Assembly (NCBI GenBank): GCA_000151295.1 | Contig: GG745346.1 | Location: 62,166 to 126,165 of the forward strand | Direction: 5' to 3' | Length of the DNA: 64,000 nucleotides | DNA from: Allomyces macrogynus ATCC 38327 | Lineage: Eukaryota; Blastocladiomycota; Blastocladiomycetes; Blastocladiales; Blastocladiaceae | Shown: positions 1 through 11,894 of the stretch, in pieces | How positions within the stretch are numbered: position 1 is the stretch's first letter | How the letters are laid out: the number at the start of each line of letters is the position of its first letter | Notes under the pieces: model-generated | The model's input: only the letters and a program-made list of their open reading frames with translations | The model's database searches: none | What the model was told of the DNA's origin: nothing | Made by a program: the position numbers and the translations under genes

Positions 1-1898
1 CCGCCGTCGACGAGACGCACCACCACGGCGCTGGGAACCGGACGCACCAAGTAGCTGCGCGCCGTTGCGCGCGGGAAAATCGCCGACGCGAGCGGGCGGG
101 CGAGCAATGAGCGGCAGACGCACCGCGTTCTCGACCAGGACGACCGCACGCGGGATCCACTGAGCGTCCCTCGTGGAGCGAGCTTGAGCAAGCGAGAGAG
201 AGAGAAGCGTGCGCGCTTGTGGGCCCCGGGCCGACTGTCGGTCGGTGGCTGCGGGACCCGCGGCGGCGCCGTTTTGTCGCCCTGCTGTGGAGCAAGAAAA
301 GCGACCGGGTGCGCGAACCAGGATGCGTGCTGCGTTCGGTAAAATTGCCGCGCGCGCGCAAGGAGGATCAATCTGGGCCTTGGATTGACGCACGGGCGCT
401 GAGGCGGGTCGGCGCGTCGTCGCGCTGGGTTGGAGATGGGATGGGCGTGTGTGCTCGGCGGAGCAGTGCGCGGTTGTTGTGTCGCGCCGTTGACGTCCGG
501 CGTTGCCGTGCCAACGCGCTGTCGCGGCCGTGGTGGTGGTGGTGGTGGCCGGCGTTGCAACGGTCCGGCGGGGAGGTCCTGTCCTGTGGGCAGCGGCGGC
601 ACGATGCGGTCGGTCGCCGGCCGGTTGCGGTTCGCGTCGCACAGGCGCGCGATCACAAAGGCTGCTCTGCACGTTGCTGCGTGCAAAGTGCTCCGTCAAA
701 CCCCCCGCACCACCGTGCCAAACCACAACGTGCAAAAGTGCACCAGCAACCAGCAACCAGCAACGGCCGGCCGCTCCCATGCTCATCCATCGCGCCTTTG
801 GCACGCGCATCGCGGGATCGCGTTCCAGATGCGCGTGCACCGGCCATCGAACAAGGCGTGCATCTCCCCCACCCCCGCGCACCGCCTGCGCCCGTTCCCA
901 CACAACCATGTATTCGTCCCCGAACGATGCTGTCGCCAGTGTCCCCCGTCCATCCGATCCGGACGCGACGTGTGAGAGCGGCAGCAGCGTGAGCGTGGGC
1001 TCGTGTCGCCTCTCCACCCACCACGCAGGATTCGCACCAAACCTGGGTTTTTGCGGCAAAAGGCGCCGAAATCGGCCCTTCGTGCGATGCAACGCCAACG
1101 CGCCATGGCCATCATTCATTTTGCACGTTCGTGCCACCGTTCCGGCCCATCGCCAAACCTCTGCCTCGAAAAGACCACCACAGAGGTGCCCAATGAGCGC
1201 ACGCAGAACCCCGTCCTTGCGCTCCTATTCACCCGAGCGGCCTGTGGTTTCTTGCCACGTTGCAAACCCACATTTGTCGAACCATACCTGGTACAATCCG
1301 GGTGGCGTGCCGAACGTGCGGAAGCAATGAGTTTGCAACTTCCGGGGGACGGCCGAACAAGAACCGCACACACGACCGCAAACAGATGGATCAGATTGAA
1401 TTATCATGCCGCCCGCGAGGGTTGTTTCCGGGCTGGTGTGCCGCCACGATGGGTGTCGCACGTCGTGGTCCGCCAGTTATCCACAGTTGATGGTGATGGA
1501 GGTGGATGAAGGCCCACAACGGGCATGATGCGCGCGCGAGGTATCAGCAGCAGCGACGCGACAGCGGTATGCCCCGCCGGGATGCTGTGAGCTGCGGCGA
1601 GTCGCATCCCGCGGCACCAATCGCGCCAGCCGCGTCGACGTGTACGACGCTGCGACCGCCGCGCGCGAGCTGATGAGCGATGGCGGTTGCCCCCACCACA
1701 ACAAGACGTAATGCACGTGGCCGTGTGACGAGTATTCGAGCCGGAGATGACACGCCGCGACGACCTGCAGGATCCGGATCCGCCTTGGCACATCGGCGAA
1801 ACAAGCGAAGTGGCAAGATCACCGCCAAGCATGAACCGACACCGTCCAAACTTCACGCAGCACCATGTCCGTCCATTCAGTACCCCTCTTCACGCCGT
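1..1898. other. No gene recognised
   Basis: Open frames here overlap on both strands and are Arg/Ala/Pro-rich, as expected by chance in GC-rich DNA. None contains a domain I recognise. A short GGT-type microsatellite lies at about 529-552. The segment may hold the 3' flank of the ZMYND12 gene and distal regulatory DNA. Confidence 0.5.
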
Positions 1899-3459
1899 TC
1901 AAGTCGCCGCGCCGGCCCCTGCCGACGCCGCCCACGGCCTCACCAAGTCGACGAGTCCCGCCCACGGCTCGGCACGAACCGTGCCTGCCCTTCCATCCTC
2001 GAGTGCCACCACCTGCTCGGCGGCATGGTGTGCACCCGCCTTGTCGCCGAGTGCCGCCACGACGAGTGCCGCAACGACGTGCACTTGGACCAAGTAACGC
2101 GGCACGCTGGCGAAAAACTCGGCCATGCGCGCGAGCATGACGTGGCATTCGGCACGCTGCGCCGCGTCTGAGATGAGCGAGTCGTGAATGGTCAATGGAC
2201 TCCATTGAAGAGAGAAGAACGAGAGTGAAACGCACCGAGCATGTTCGCCACTTGCTCGCTCCACGGCACGACAGGCGCCGCCGTACTCCCCTCCGCCGTG
2301 ACAGCGCTCGCCTCCGCAACCAACCTCCGCACCCATCGCGCCCACATTCCCAACACCCTCCCAAACGCAGCCGTCGCGGCCGGCACCTTGTTATCGTCGG
2401 CAAAGACTTGCCCGAGCTGAAAGTAGGCGCCTGCGACATGGATATGGTCCGGGTCGCCGAGATGCTGGCTCGCGTAAAAGATCGCGCGCGCGAGGTAGGC
2501 GGCCGCGTCGCGCGACTGGTGCCGCGAGTGGTAGAGCAGGCCGAAATTGCGTGCGAGTTTGGCCTGCACGGCCAGGTTCGACGAGGGCGACTTGACGAGC
2601 GCCCATTTGGCCGAGGCCAGGTATTCTTCGGCCTGGTTGTACTGGCGGAGACCAATCGACGCTTCGCCAAGCAACAGGTAGCACGGCACGAGTTCGAGCG
2701 AGTGGTGGCCGTAAATGGCCATGGCGCAGCGTAGCGCCTGCAACGCCGCGGGGATCGCATAGGCAAATTCGCCCTCGAAGAGCAGCTTTTGTGCGTCGGT
2801 GCGCGTCACGGTGAGGAGAGATTTCTAGATGATGCACGAAAGTCGCGAGTTGGGTGGGGACGAAATGCCGAAAGAGATATGATGGGAAGAGACGCACGCG
2901 CAGGTCGAGAATCTCGCGCTCCTTGTTCTTGCGCTCCTCTTCGGACCCGAGAAAGGCAACGGGCGACCGTAATTGCTTGAGAATGGCGCAGATTTTGCCG
3001 TGGATGGCCGTCCGGTCGAGCGTCTGGTGCTCCTTGTCGCTGGTTGGGGGTAGGAACGACCAGTGCGTCAGAAATCGGGGCAATGCGCGGTTCTGGACCA
3101 GTAATCGGCAGCGGTCCTACCAGTAGTAGGTGGAGCGACAGTCTGGGCATACGAAATGCGCGGGCTTGGCATGAATCCAGTCCACCCGGCGGTGAGTGCC
3201 GATGCGAGTAACGAGGCCAGTTGCAAGGCACGGGAGCAGTACGAACTCGGGCACACAGCTCGCACTCGTGCTTGATGCCCTTTGGGTTGGCGAGCGGGTT
3301 GATCGTGGTCGTGGCCTCTGCAGCGGTGGCAGCGACAGAGCCAAAGACGGAGGCGCGGCGCGCCGGTTTGGAACTCGGATTCGGGTTCGGATTCGAGGCA
3401 GCAGTCGTGGTCATGGCCGGTATGGCCTGCATCGCAGCCGGGGGAGAGGGCACCATCAT
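1899..3459 (-). CDS. ZMYND12: ZMYND12-type MYND zinc finger/TPR axonemal protein, five exons
   Basis: Axoneme-associated protein of the ZMYND12 family, which in animals and trypanosomes acts with TTC29 in flagellar function. Proposed exons are 3459-3247, 3164-3121, 3039-2898, 2824-2236 and 2167-1899, with introns of 68-82 bp and a product of 418 aa (human protein about 365). Splicing restores a complete MYND finger with ligands C66, C69, C77, C80, C86, H90, H99 and C103; the fifth ligand codon is split by intron 2. After the finger comes the family motif SEEER, then TPR-like helices from about residue 145 (LLFEGEFAYAIPAALQALR, ELVPCYLLLGEASIGL). The N-terminus is Ala/Pro/Asn-rich and family-atypical. 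The ATG at 3459 is chosen because it is the first Met close to the finger; an in-frame ATG at 3567 is an alternative. The gene is divergent from the Myb-like gene, 398 bp away. Confidence 0.85.
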
Positions 3460-3857
3460 GCTTGGCGGCTCGAGCTCGAGAACCAGCTTGATTGGCAGCG
3501 TGCGCGAATGCAATGAACCAAGTTGCGTGAAGTGCGGGCGGACGGCGCTTGAACTGATCGTTGACAATTACACGTTACAGTCGAGTTGCGAAGGCGGGTT
3601 TGGCTGTTGTCGGTCCGGGTTTGGCTGGTGTGGGTCCTGGTTCGGTGTGGATCCGTTGCGGTTGCCGATTCGCAGCGTGGGGTTGGGCGGTGCACGTGGA
3701 TGGCCGGTTTCGAACCGGGTTTCGGACGGGGTTTGCAACCACGCGCTCCAGTCGCGGCCTCGAGTCCAGCGACCGAGTGCAAACCCCGCCGGCGCGCCGC
3801 CGCGCTCCTCCATCCTCTCGTGGATCTGCGCGCGCTTGCGACCCGACATTTCACGCC

Positions 3858-5431
3858 ATGATGAACGCCAACTCGCCCGCAGTGACGCTCGCGCAGGCCG
3901 CCGGTGTTGCTGCCGCCACGCCACATCCGTGCGTTTGCTGTTCCCCCATGCTGCCGAGGATCCCCACCCCGGCAGGCACGATCCTGACCCCGGCGCCCGA
4001 CACCGGTGCCGTCAACTCACTCTCGGCCAACCGCCATCCACTTCGCGCCGCTCGCACTCGCTGCCCACAGCCCGCCGCCAGCACCCACCACCACTGCCGC
4101 CCATGTTGCGCCCTCCACGCCCAACTCCGCGCCCGCTGCACCGGCTGTCGCGGGCCCGGCCGCGGCCCTGACGCTGACGCCGGCCTCAGTGGTCCCGCCG
4201 CCGAACATGCCCGTCCCGCTGCCCGCAACGCCAGCAACACCGGCCACTCCTTCCGCCGCGGCCCCGGGCGCAGCAACACCAGCCAAGCACACGCGCGGGC
4301 CGAAGGCCTTTTGGAACCACGGCCGCGACCTGATCTTGTTTGCCGGCCTGCAGCAGCTCAAGCTCGACGGCAACCTCGCCGACTCGGACCTGCCGAAGCC
4401 CGCCGGCTACGAGCAACTCGCTGCGCGCATCAACCAAGAATGGGGCCCGCCCGCCGTCTCGGTTGAGCAAGTACGCAACCGCATCAAGAACCTGCGCGCC
4501 CAGTACTTTCGCGCGCTGCGCGTGCTGGCCACGCCGGGCGTCGTCGGGTTCAACCGCCAAACGGCCATGATCGAGGCGCCCATGGCGGTCTGGGAGCAGT
4601 TGAACGGCGTACGTGCATTTTTGGAAGATTGGTTCAACGAGACCAGGGCATGTCTCACCGCCTGGCTCCATGATCCAGATCGACGCGAGGCTCGCCAAGT
4701 TCCGCGACACGTCGCTCGAATGGCTGCCGCTCGCCCAGACCATGTGGCCCGTCGCTCCCGGCGAAGTCACTGCGCCTACCACCGCCGCGGCCGCTGCCGC
4801 TGCTGCTGCCGCGTCGGCATCCGCGTCCGCGTCCGGCACGCCCGCACCCACGGCCGCACCCTCCCTGGCACCCGCCATTGCGCCGCGCGTTCCGACACCC
4901 GGCCACCACCGTACGCCGCGGTACACCTCGTCGCGCGCCGCTGCCGCATCGTCGGGCATGACCCCACCGCCACCGCTCGCGCCCGCCGCCGTCTCTCCAC
5001 CCCCACCGGCGCTCCCGCCGCCCTCGCCCTCCCCACCGCTCCACACGACCCTCCCACCGCCGCCATCGTCGTCGGCGCACCACGGGCCACCACCTGCGAA
5101 ACGGCCGCGCACCGATGACGACGCGGCGTTTCTCGGTGCACTTTCGGGCCTCGTCACGACCTTCAAGGAAGTGCACGGCGGTGCTGCACCGTCAGCCGCG
5201 GCGACGCACGTGCCGCCGGCTCCACCGGCGCCCGCCAAAATTGACGACGTCGACCTGGCCATGGCGCACATCAACCACCACTACTCGGTCGATGCGCAGG
5301 TCGGGGCGGCCGTGCTCTTCATGGATAACAAGACGGCCGCGAGCATGTACCTCAAGCTGACCGACGCGGCGCGCGCGCCGTTCCTCGCGCGAATTTTGAA
5401 GTTGGATGTGTCGGTGATTCGCAGAGCGTAA
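3858..5431 (+). CDS. Myb/SANT-like DNA-binding domain protein
   Basis: Probable nuclear DNA-binding protein. Proposed exons 3858-4005, 4082-4608 and 4679-5431 give 475 aa. Residues about 105-200 form a trihelix-like Myb/SANT domain. It has a leading Trp (KAFWNHGRDLILFAGL), a middle Trp (INQEWGPP), a VEQVRNRIKNLRAQY recognition helix and a closing Trp (MAVWEQL). A long Ala/Pro/Ser-rich linker with a basic PPAKRPR patch (possible nuclear localisation signal) follows. A short helical C-terminal module (from DDVDLAMAHINHHYS to ARILKL) resembles the tail found in fungal proteins of this type. The first intron (4006-4081) is inferred from a frame change and is the weakest junction. The target genes are unknown; a domesticated transposase-derived origin is possible because this domain is common in such proteins. 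Confidence 0.7.
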
Positions 5432-6623
5432 TGGATGAGCGCGCTGCCATTTTTGTGCCTCCTTTTTGGTTTATTTGTGGACTGGACGTTTGATGGAACG
5501 TCTGGGAACAGGATGATAATTTATACGACGCGTCTTTTTCGATACATAAACGTCTCCATGCTCGACTCAACTCATTCATCCATGCGTGCATCCTTCCATC
5601 GATCCACCCTTCCTTGGGTCACGTCCAGTTGTGCATGTCGTCGCGGCATCTCCGACGTCGACTTCATGATCAAGCGGGCGAAGAACCGCAAAAATGACAG
5701 GGCGGCACACCAGCTCTCCGGTGGGAGTTCACCTTTCATTTTGACTGCCGTGCAAACCGCTTGTGCCGACCAGCTGCCATTTACGCAATTCGACGACTGC
5801 GCTTTCCGAGCTCAGCATCGTGCTCCAGTCCTACTTGGCGGTTGACTATGCCTGGAACTGATCAACTGAAATCGAGAATCCGCTCATGCCAACCCCACTC
5901 GTGGTGCTCTACCGAAGCTTAGTTGCTGAGGCCAAGTCGTGTTAACAGGTACTTTTTCCGGCAATGTAATCTGAGATACTGGCCAGCGTACTGTGGACCA
6001 GCTTTGATCCACGGGCACTCAAATGGTGCGCGCACATTAAAGGGGGTACCGCGCCAACGTGGGCGTGTCGTTCCGATGTCGTCCTGGTCGGTCGAAGGCG
6101 GTGGGCGTTATTTAATCCGATGCCATCCTTCGACGGAAAGGCGCTGGAGACTTTATTGTAGATCAGATTTGGGCGGATCTTGAATCGGTACGAGGTTACG
6201 TGGACAGATCCGAATCCTGACCTGCCTCTGCAGCCTCAGCGTGCATACCGCCTTGATCGTTACGACGCAGTCTGCACTTGTGAGCTGCGTTGTCCTGTTT
6301 GTTATTCATGGTATCGCTCCGTTCCCGCTGTTTGTCGAGACACTGGCCGCCCAACTGCAGGCTTTGTGCGGTCGCGATGATCCAGCTCGTGCTCCAACTG
6401 CCTGGCCCGACCGTGACCAAAACAGTCGCCCAATGTTTGCGCGTTATGGTCCACAAACTCACGCTTGCATCGAGCACGCAGCGCAGCCGTCACAGTACTA
6501 CGAGGGACGACAGTGCGCGAGACGTGTTTGACCGTACATTTCTCACACGATCGCTCACCCGAAACGAACCAAGCACCCACGACATCCAAGTTCATCAGCG
6601 CAACTTGCCCGCACCGAGGCGCC
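5432..6623. other. Intergenic, no gene recognised
   Basis: AT content is higher than in flanking genes and stops occur in all frames. No domain, tRNA or repeat was recognised. It separates two convergent genes, so it should hold their 3' ends. Confidence 0.5.
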
Positions 6624-7347
6624 TTACCATGCCCACACCGCGGCCGCGCCCGCGCCGGCAACCACCGCCGCGGCCACCCAACCATGCCCGCGCAGCACTG
6701 CACCAATTCCACCATTCGTCTTCGCCGCTGCCTGCCCCTGCGTCTGCCCCGCTGGTGCGGCCCCCGCCGGGACCAACCCACCCCCCGTCGCATTCGCCGT
6801 GCGCGGCGCCGCCGCCGGTGCCGCCGTCGGCACCGCCCCACCGCCACCGCCGCTCGCGGTCGTCGCCTCACTCGGCCCACCCGTGACTGAAAAACGTGCC
6901 CGAAAACCGCGTCGCGGCGTCGGCCGCGCCGGCCCACTGGAATTGGAACGCGTAGTCGGACGCGTTCGGCAAGTCGGCGGGCACCGTCCACGTGAACGAG
7001 CCCGCGGAAGGGTCGACCTCGCGCGCGATCGTGGTGATGGGCGTCATGTTGTTTGGGTTGCCGTTGATCTAGACGCGATGGGGGTCTCTGGTCAGAGAGA
7101 GATGGAGCCATGTGCGATGTGGACGGGTGGAGCGTACGCGGGTCAAGGAAAGCGTGCCGAGCGCGCCCGGGGCCGCGCCAGTCGCTGCAGGATCGTACGA
7201 CCAGGTGATCGTGCCCGACTGGCCGGCGATAAACGGCGAAGTCGGCGTGATGAAGGTGATTTGCGCAGCATGCGCAACGTGCGGTGCGAGCGCGACGATA
7301 AGCGCGCCGAGGAGCAACGGCAGGACCGAGGGCACACCTGCGCGCAT
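6624..7347 (-). CDS. Kre9/Knh1-like GPI-anchored wall protein, with one frameshift
   Basis: Secreted, predicted GPI-anchored protein of the Kre9/Knh1 (Ser-Thr-rich membrane anchor) family, linked to beta-1,6-glucan or cell-wall assembly. Exon 1 (7347-7138) encodes a clear signal peptide (VLPLLLGALIVALAPHVAHA) and the start of the domain (ITFITPTSPFIAGQSGTITW). A 69-bp intron (7069-7137) follows. Exon 2 (7068-6624) continues with SGSFTW-like motif SAGSFTWTVPADLP, DYAFQFQW and FSGTF. The frame then breaks at an A5 run (plus strand 6890-6894): as written it hits a stop within ten codons. With one base fewer it reads into a Gly/Ala/Pro-rich stalk and a hydrophobic tail (VAAAVVAGAGAAAVWAW) ending at 6624, as expected for a GPI signal. 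A base-call error or a recent mutation are both possible. Confidence 0.75.
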
Positions 7348-7709
7348 GGTCGAAGTGGATGGTGGGGTTGGGGAGTCGAGGACGGAACGACTTGGTCGAG
7401 CAAACCCTTGTTGGATAGAGAAAGAAAATGGGCGCGCAGAGCGCGCGGTTGACGTGTCGAGCAAGAGGAGCGTGGGCGCGCGCGCAGCGGGCACGGGCGG
7501 ATTTATAGAAACAGCGCGCAGGCACCGTGCTCACTGAGGCCAGACCGAGGAAGGTGGGGAACCATGTCTATTCAAAGTGCGATCCGGAACGCCGGGTCGA
7601 ACTGGGTGCGCGTCGTTGGCTCCGCTCGCCTGCCGAGTGCGAACCGCGTCAAATCCCCGTTGCCGGTCGTCGTCAAGGTGAGCAATGCAACACCAAAGAA
7701 AAGGACGCA

Positions 7710-8999
7710 TCAAAGCTTTGCCAGAACACGATGCAGCACCGGCTGAATCACCTTGCGCGCCATCTTGATGTTGCGCACCCACCCGAACGCGCCCTCCTCG
7801 CTCGGCTCGAGCCGCACTTCCGGCGCCTGCTCACGCACCGCATCCACAATCACCTCCGCCCTGCCCGATTCGGGCGCGACCACCGCCAACTGCCGCGTGA
7901 ACCGCCCTTCGTCCGCAAACGCAGTCAGAATGAACAGCGAATGCAAGTGCCGGTCGCGCGCCCACTGTGCGACGGCCTCGCGCCAGGCCGTAATCCCATC
8001 ACGATGCTGCCATGCACGCAGGTCCCACGTGACGCTCGCCATACCGTAGACGGCATTGTCGAGCGTCGGGTGGCGGAATTCCTTGTAGTCCTTGCGCAAC
8101 AGGTCGGCCGTGGGTAGGTGCGAAATGGCGAGTTTGGCCGCGTGCAGACGCTCGTGCAGGTCGTCGAGCGCCGCCACGAGGTGCGTCGTGCGTGCCGCGT
8201 CGGTGACGATCGTCGCGTCGACGTTCGCGTCGGCAGGTACGTCAGCATCGCGCCCATCGCGCCACGCAAGACACATCTTGGCTGCGACCACGTCGGCCTC
8301 GGTCGCGCGCGCCATCCCGACGTCGAACAGCGCAGTGTCGACGGTGATCGGGCCGAGTGCAAGGGTCGCGATTTCGGCACGGTGCAGGGCGGGCAGGGAC
8401 GCGATTACGTTGGCGTAGTGCAGGACAACGAGAGTCGTGGCCGACCCGACGGCAGTGATCGTGCGCGGTACGGCGTGCGCGTAGTCGTGCGCGTCGACGT
8501 GGTGGTCGAGAATTGCATTGACAAACGGGTGCAGGTGCGCAAGAGACGGCGGCAGGGCGTTAAAGTCGGTGAGGGAGATTTGGAGCGACTCGGGCTGTGC
8601 AACTGCGGGCGAGAAGATGGTCGGGAGGCCGTCTTGGAAGAAGAGCAGGTTGGCGGCGTCTGGGAGCAAAGTGGAGAGGAAAGCGGTCACGTCGGTGCGC
8701 AGCGCAAGGTCGGCGCGGGCAATGGGCAGTGCTGGCACGTAGATCCGGCCATTGTTTTCGGGCGCGTTGAGCGAGGCCAGGTGCGCGACGAGCAGCGACG
8801 CGATGGTAGAGTCGAGGTCTAGTCCTCGTCATTGTTGTTAGGTTGGTGTGATCATGGGCTGCAGATCGTGAAGCAGCATGGTGCGGGCCATACCAGCGGC
8901 CTCGTTGCCGAGCACGACGGTTATGGGCGCGTCGTCGGTGCGCTGCCGTAGTTGCTCGGCCGTGGTTTTGAGGAAGGCGGCGACTTGGGAAGTGGCCAT
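7710..8999 (-). CDS. PPX1: Exopolyphosphatase, Ppx1/DHH-DHHA2 family
   Basis: Processive exopolyphosphatase that removes terminal phosphate from inorganic polyphosphate, a cytosolic metal-dependent enzyme. Two exons (8999-8894, 8818-7710; intron 75 bp) give 404 aa, close to yeast Ppx1 (397). The intron splits the first metal-site motif, which splicing restores as GNEAADLDS at residues 31-39. The DHH triad is at about 140-142 (ILDHHVD). The DHHA2 part includes DLLRKDYKEF and the C-terminal GAFGWVRN. No targeting signal is obvious. Divergent from the SH3-SAM-PH gene across about 530 bp. An alternative within the family is a prune-type phosphodiesterase, but overall length and motif order match Ppx1 better. 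Confidence 0.9.
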
Positions 9000-9530
9000 G
9001 ATCACGAGTGTTGCTGCAGAAGAGGGCGGATAACGCGTCGGCAGCCCGGTGGACAAGGTCGGCGGCACGCTGCAAGTGCCTTCGGCGGCGGTTTCGACGC
9101 AATGCAACGGCAATGTCGTCGAGGCAGATCAGGACGACGGCGATGAGCACGGCGACGACGGGGACAGGTCGGATGCCAGATGATATGATTAAATATATGT
9201 ACGTAATGTCCACGTGGTCGTGGAGCTGCGCCACACCGTCGGTGGTCCAAGTGGCGACGACCAAAAGGCAACCGGTGATCGTGCTCTGTCTCTTCTTGCT
9301 CACCATCCTGGTGCTGCTCAATACACCCACGACCAGCACCAACGGGTGGAGAGGACCAAGGACGAGCTTCAGCACACTGCACGCCGCCGCGTACTTGCCA
9401 ACTGCCCCATCTGCTCCAACTCGCTCGACTGGCAGCGCACAACCACGCTGCACTTTTCCGACCACGCCTCGCCGTATCGACGCGACCCGCTTGATCCGCA
9501 CCGGAACCGCGCGGAACGCTACTCGCCAGT
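9000..9530. promoter_or_regulatory. Divergent intergenic/promoter region
   Basis: Lies between the starts of PPX1 (-) and the SH3-SAM-PH gene (+). It contains an AT-rich patch near 9182-9205 in otherwise GC-rich DNA, which could serve as core promoter for either gene. No specific factor site is claimed. Confidence 0.4.
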
Positions 9531-11894
9531 ATGCCCGTCGGCCAGTTTGAAGTGGTCTACGCGCTGCACGACTTCAAGGTTGGTGCCAAGCACCCTGATG
9601 GCGCCACTCCTTGCACGCTCGACAAGTACCAAACTGATTTGGACCGGGCCGTGCTCCCGTGCCGTACATAGGCCGAAGATGAGGACGAGGTGAGTTTCTC
9701 GGCCGGCGAGGAGATTGTCGTGCTCGAGCGCGATGACGAGTTTGGCGATGGGTGGTGGATGGCACGTATTTCGTCTTTTCACTTTGTTCCCGCGCTGACG
9801 TACATCCTTTTTCCAGATCTTGCTGCTGACGCTTCTCGAAATCACTAGGGACGCACGCAAGACGGCCAAATCGGCCTGTTCCCCGCCAACTTCACGTCCC
9901 CGACGCCCGTCTCCCCCACGACCACGGAAACCTCGACCGTCTCGCGCGAGTCCGGTGATGCACCCCCTGCCGCACCGGCGTCCAAGCACGCGAACCGCGA
10001 ATCGGTCGACTCGACTGGCACGCTCGACCACTACGAGTCACTCATGCACGACCTGCGCAAATCGATTTCCTTGTCGGCCGATAAACTCGCGGCTGCGCGC
10101 CCGCCACCCGCTGTTGTTCCACTGCTGCCCAGTACCACTTCCGCCCCGGCTGAGCGCGCGCCGTCGCCCCTGCCGGCACCTAACACGTCGGCCTCGTCCG
10201 TGTCCGCCGTGACCCCAATGCGCCCCGCCGTCCTCGACTGGTCGGTCGCCGACGTCGCCGCGTGGGTCACCCGCGCCGGGTTTTCTGCTTACGCCGACAT
10301 GTTTGCCGCCAACGAAATCAATGGCTCGGCACTGATCCAGCTGTCGCTGTCCACCCTGAAAGACGTTGGGATCACGGCGCTCGGCAAACGCATTCAGCTC
10401 ATGAACGCGATCATGGACCTGAAGGCCGATTTCGGGCTCGACGATGCGGGCGAGCCCTCACGTGGCCGGTCGCCCGTCGTCCGATCGCTCTCGCGCGGCG
10501 CCAGTGCATCCGCGTCGGCCTCGCGTGGGCTGCACTTGGACGTGACCTCGCGCGTCGCGTCGCCGTCGGGCGGCCGGTCCCCGTCGGCCGCGCGGTCGAA
10601 CCGGTCGTCGCAGTTATCCCCGATTGGGTCGCCGCTCGCCTCGGCCGTCGAGGGCAGCGCCGTCGGGTCGTCGGTCCTCGCCGCGGCAGTAGCAGTGCTC
10701 CCGCCGGGCGCGGCACGTGCCGCACAGGGAATGCCGTCGGTCCTCGTCTCGCCCGCGGCGCTGAAACCCGCCGAGGCCGAGAGTTCCCTGAAAACACTCG
10801 AAATCACGACCGGGTTCGGGTCGCGCGACGGCACCTGGCGGAAACGGTTCATAGTGCTCAAGGGCGGCGTGCTGTACTGGTTTAAGGACAAGCAGTCGCC
10901 CGGGCCGGCACTGCACGCGATCTACATTCATTCCGGGTTCAAGATTGCCAAGGACGAGACGATCAAGCCCGGCAAGCACGGGATTCGCGTGACCGAAGTG
11001 AACCCGGCCGCGGGGCCGCGCAAGGACTACTACTTTTACACGGACGACGAAAAGGCCGCGCGGATGTGGATGCGCGCATTGACGAAAGCCACGATTTTCC
11101 ACTCGCAACACGAAGAATCCAAGCGCGGCCACACCGGTGTCGAAATTATTGGCGACCCGAGCGACGTGATCGCCTCGATTCGCCTCCCCGACGACCAGAT
11201 TCCGGCCCAGCTCTCGGCGATCCAGCGCGAATGGATGGCGCATGACCCGACGCGGTCGGCGGCGACGCTCACGCGGTCGCACAGTTCCACGCGCCGCCCG
11301 CCGTCGTACCACGGCACGGCCACGTCGCTCGAGTCCGACGCCGGGCCCGCGGTGCCCGCCAAGGACCCGCTCGTGCGGTCGCGGTCGACCGATCCGTACG
11401 TGGGGAAAGCCGTGAGTGTGCGGTCGGCATCGCCCGTCGGGCGGCACGCATGGGACGATGGCCGCGAGCGCGAAATTGCCGCGATGCGTGCAGCCGGCGC
11501 CGCGCCGAAACTCGACCTGAATCTGTCGCTCTCGCCTGCGGCGTCAGCGGGACCCGCTGCGACCGATCTCGTCGCGTACGTCAACGAACACTTGCCGCCC
11601 AATGAGCACGTTGTCGGTCTGCGCGATTTGGTGTCGGGCTTGGCCATGATCCACTTCTTGACCAACTTGACCAAGACGCCGTTGCCGCCGCACTTTGCCC
11701 GTGCCGTGCGTGACCCAGCCGTCTACCGGATCGACTGGATTGATAATTGGGAGGTGGCGCTGCAGTGGGCGTCGGAACTCTTCGTGATTGTGAGCCCGTT
11801 GGTGACCTCTGACAAGTTGGCGGCGGGCCGCGTCGAGGCGATTGCCGATTTTCTAGAGCTGGTGCAGGCCACGTTTGGGAACGGTGTCGTGTGA
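9531..11894 (+). CDS. SH3-SAM-PH polarity scaffold with C-terminal CH-like domain (Boi/Pob1 type)
   Basis: Scaffold of the Boi1/Boi2/Pob1 family, which links Cdc42 polarity, formin and exocyst at the plasma membrane. Exon 1 (9531-9578) begins the SH3 domain (FEVVYALHDFK). After a 93-bp intron the SH3 continues (EDEDEVSFSAGEEIVVLE, GDGWWMA). A second intron starts near 9766 and the SH3 closes with GQIGLFPANF near 9870; this acceptor could not be fixed with certainty. The SAM domain is at 10230-10430 (LDWSVADVAAWVTRAGFS). The PH domain is at 10775-11095 (WRKRFIVLKGGVLYWF to the Trp of MWMRAL). Linkers are Ser/Arg/Pro-rich. The last 110 residues (11560-11890) read as a calponin-homology-like fold (LVAYVNEHLPPNEHV, LRDLVSGLAMIHFL, DNWEVALQWA). 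That domain is not part of the yeast proteins. Confidence 0.85.

Noticed and set aside
219..1856. Several long open frames on both strands in the first 1.9 kb
   Set aside because: They overlap each other in many frames, are Arg/Ala/Pro-rich, and show no domain, splice chain or biased third position that would favour one of them.
3690..3730. CCGGTTCGAAACCGG-like sequence resembling a tRNA T-arm (minus strand)
   Set aside because: No matching acceptor stem, D-arm or anticodon arm at the right distances; probably chance in GC-rich DNA.
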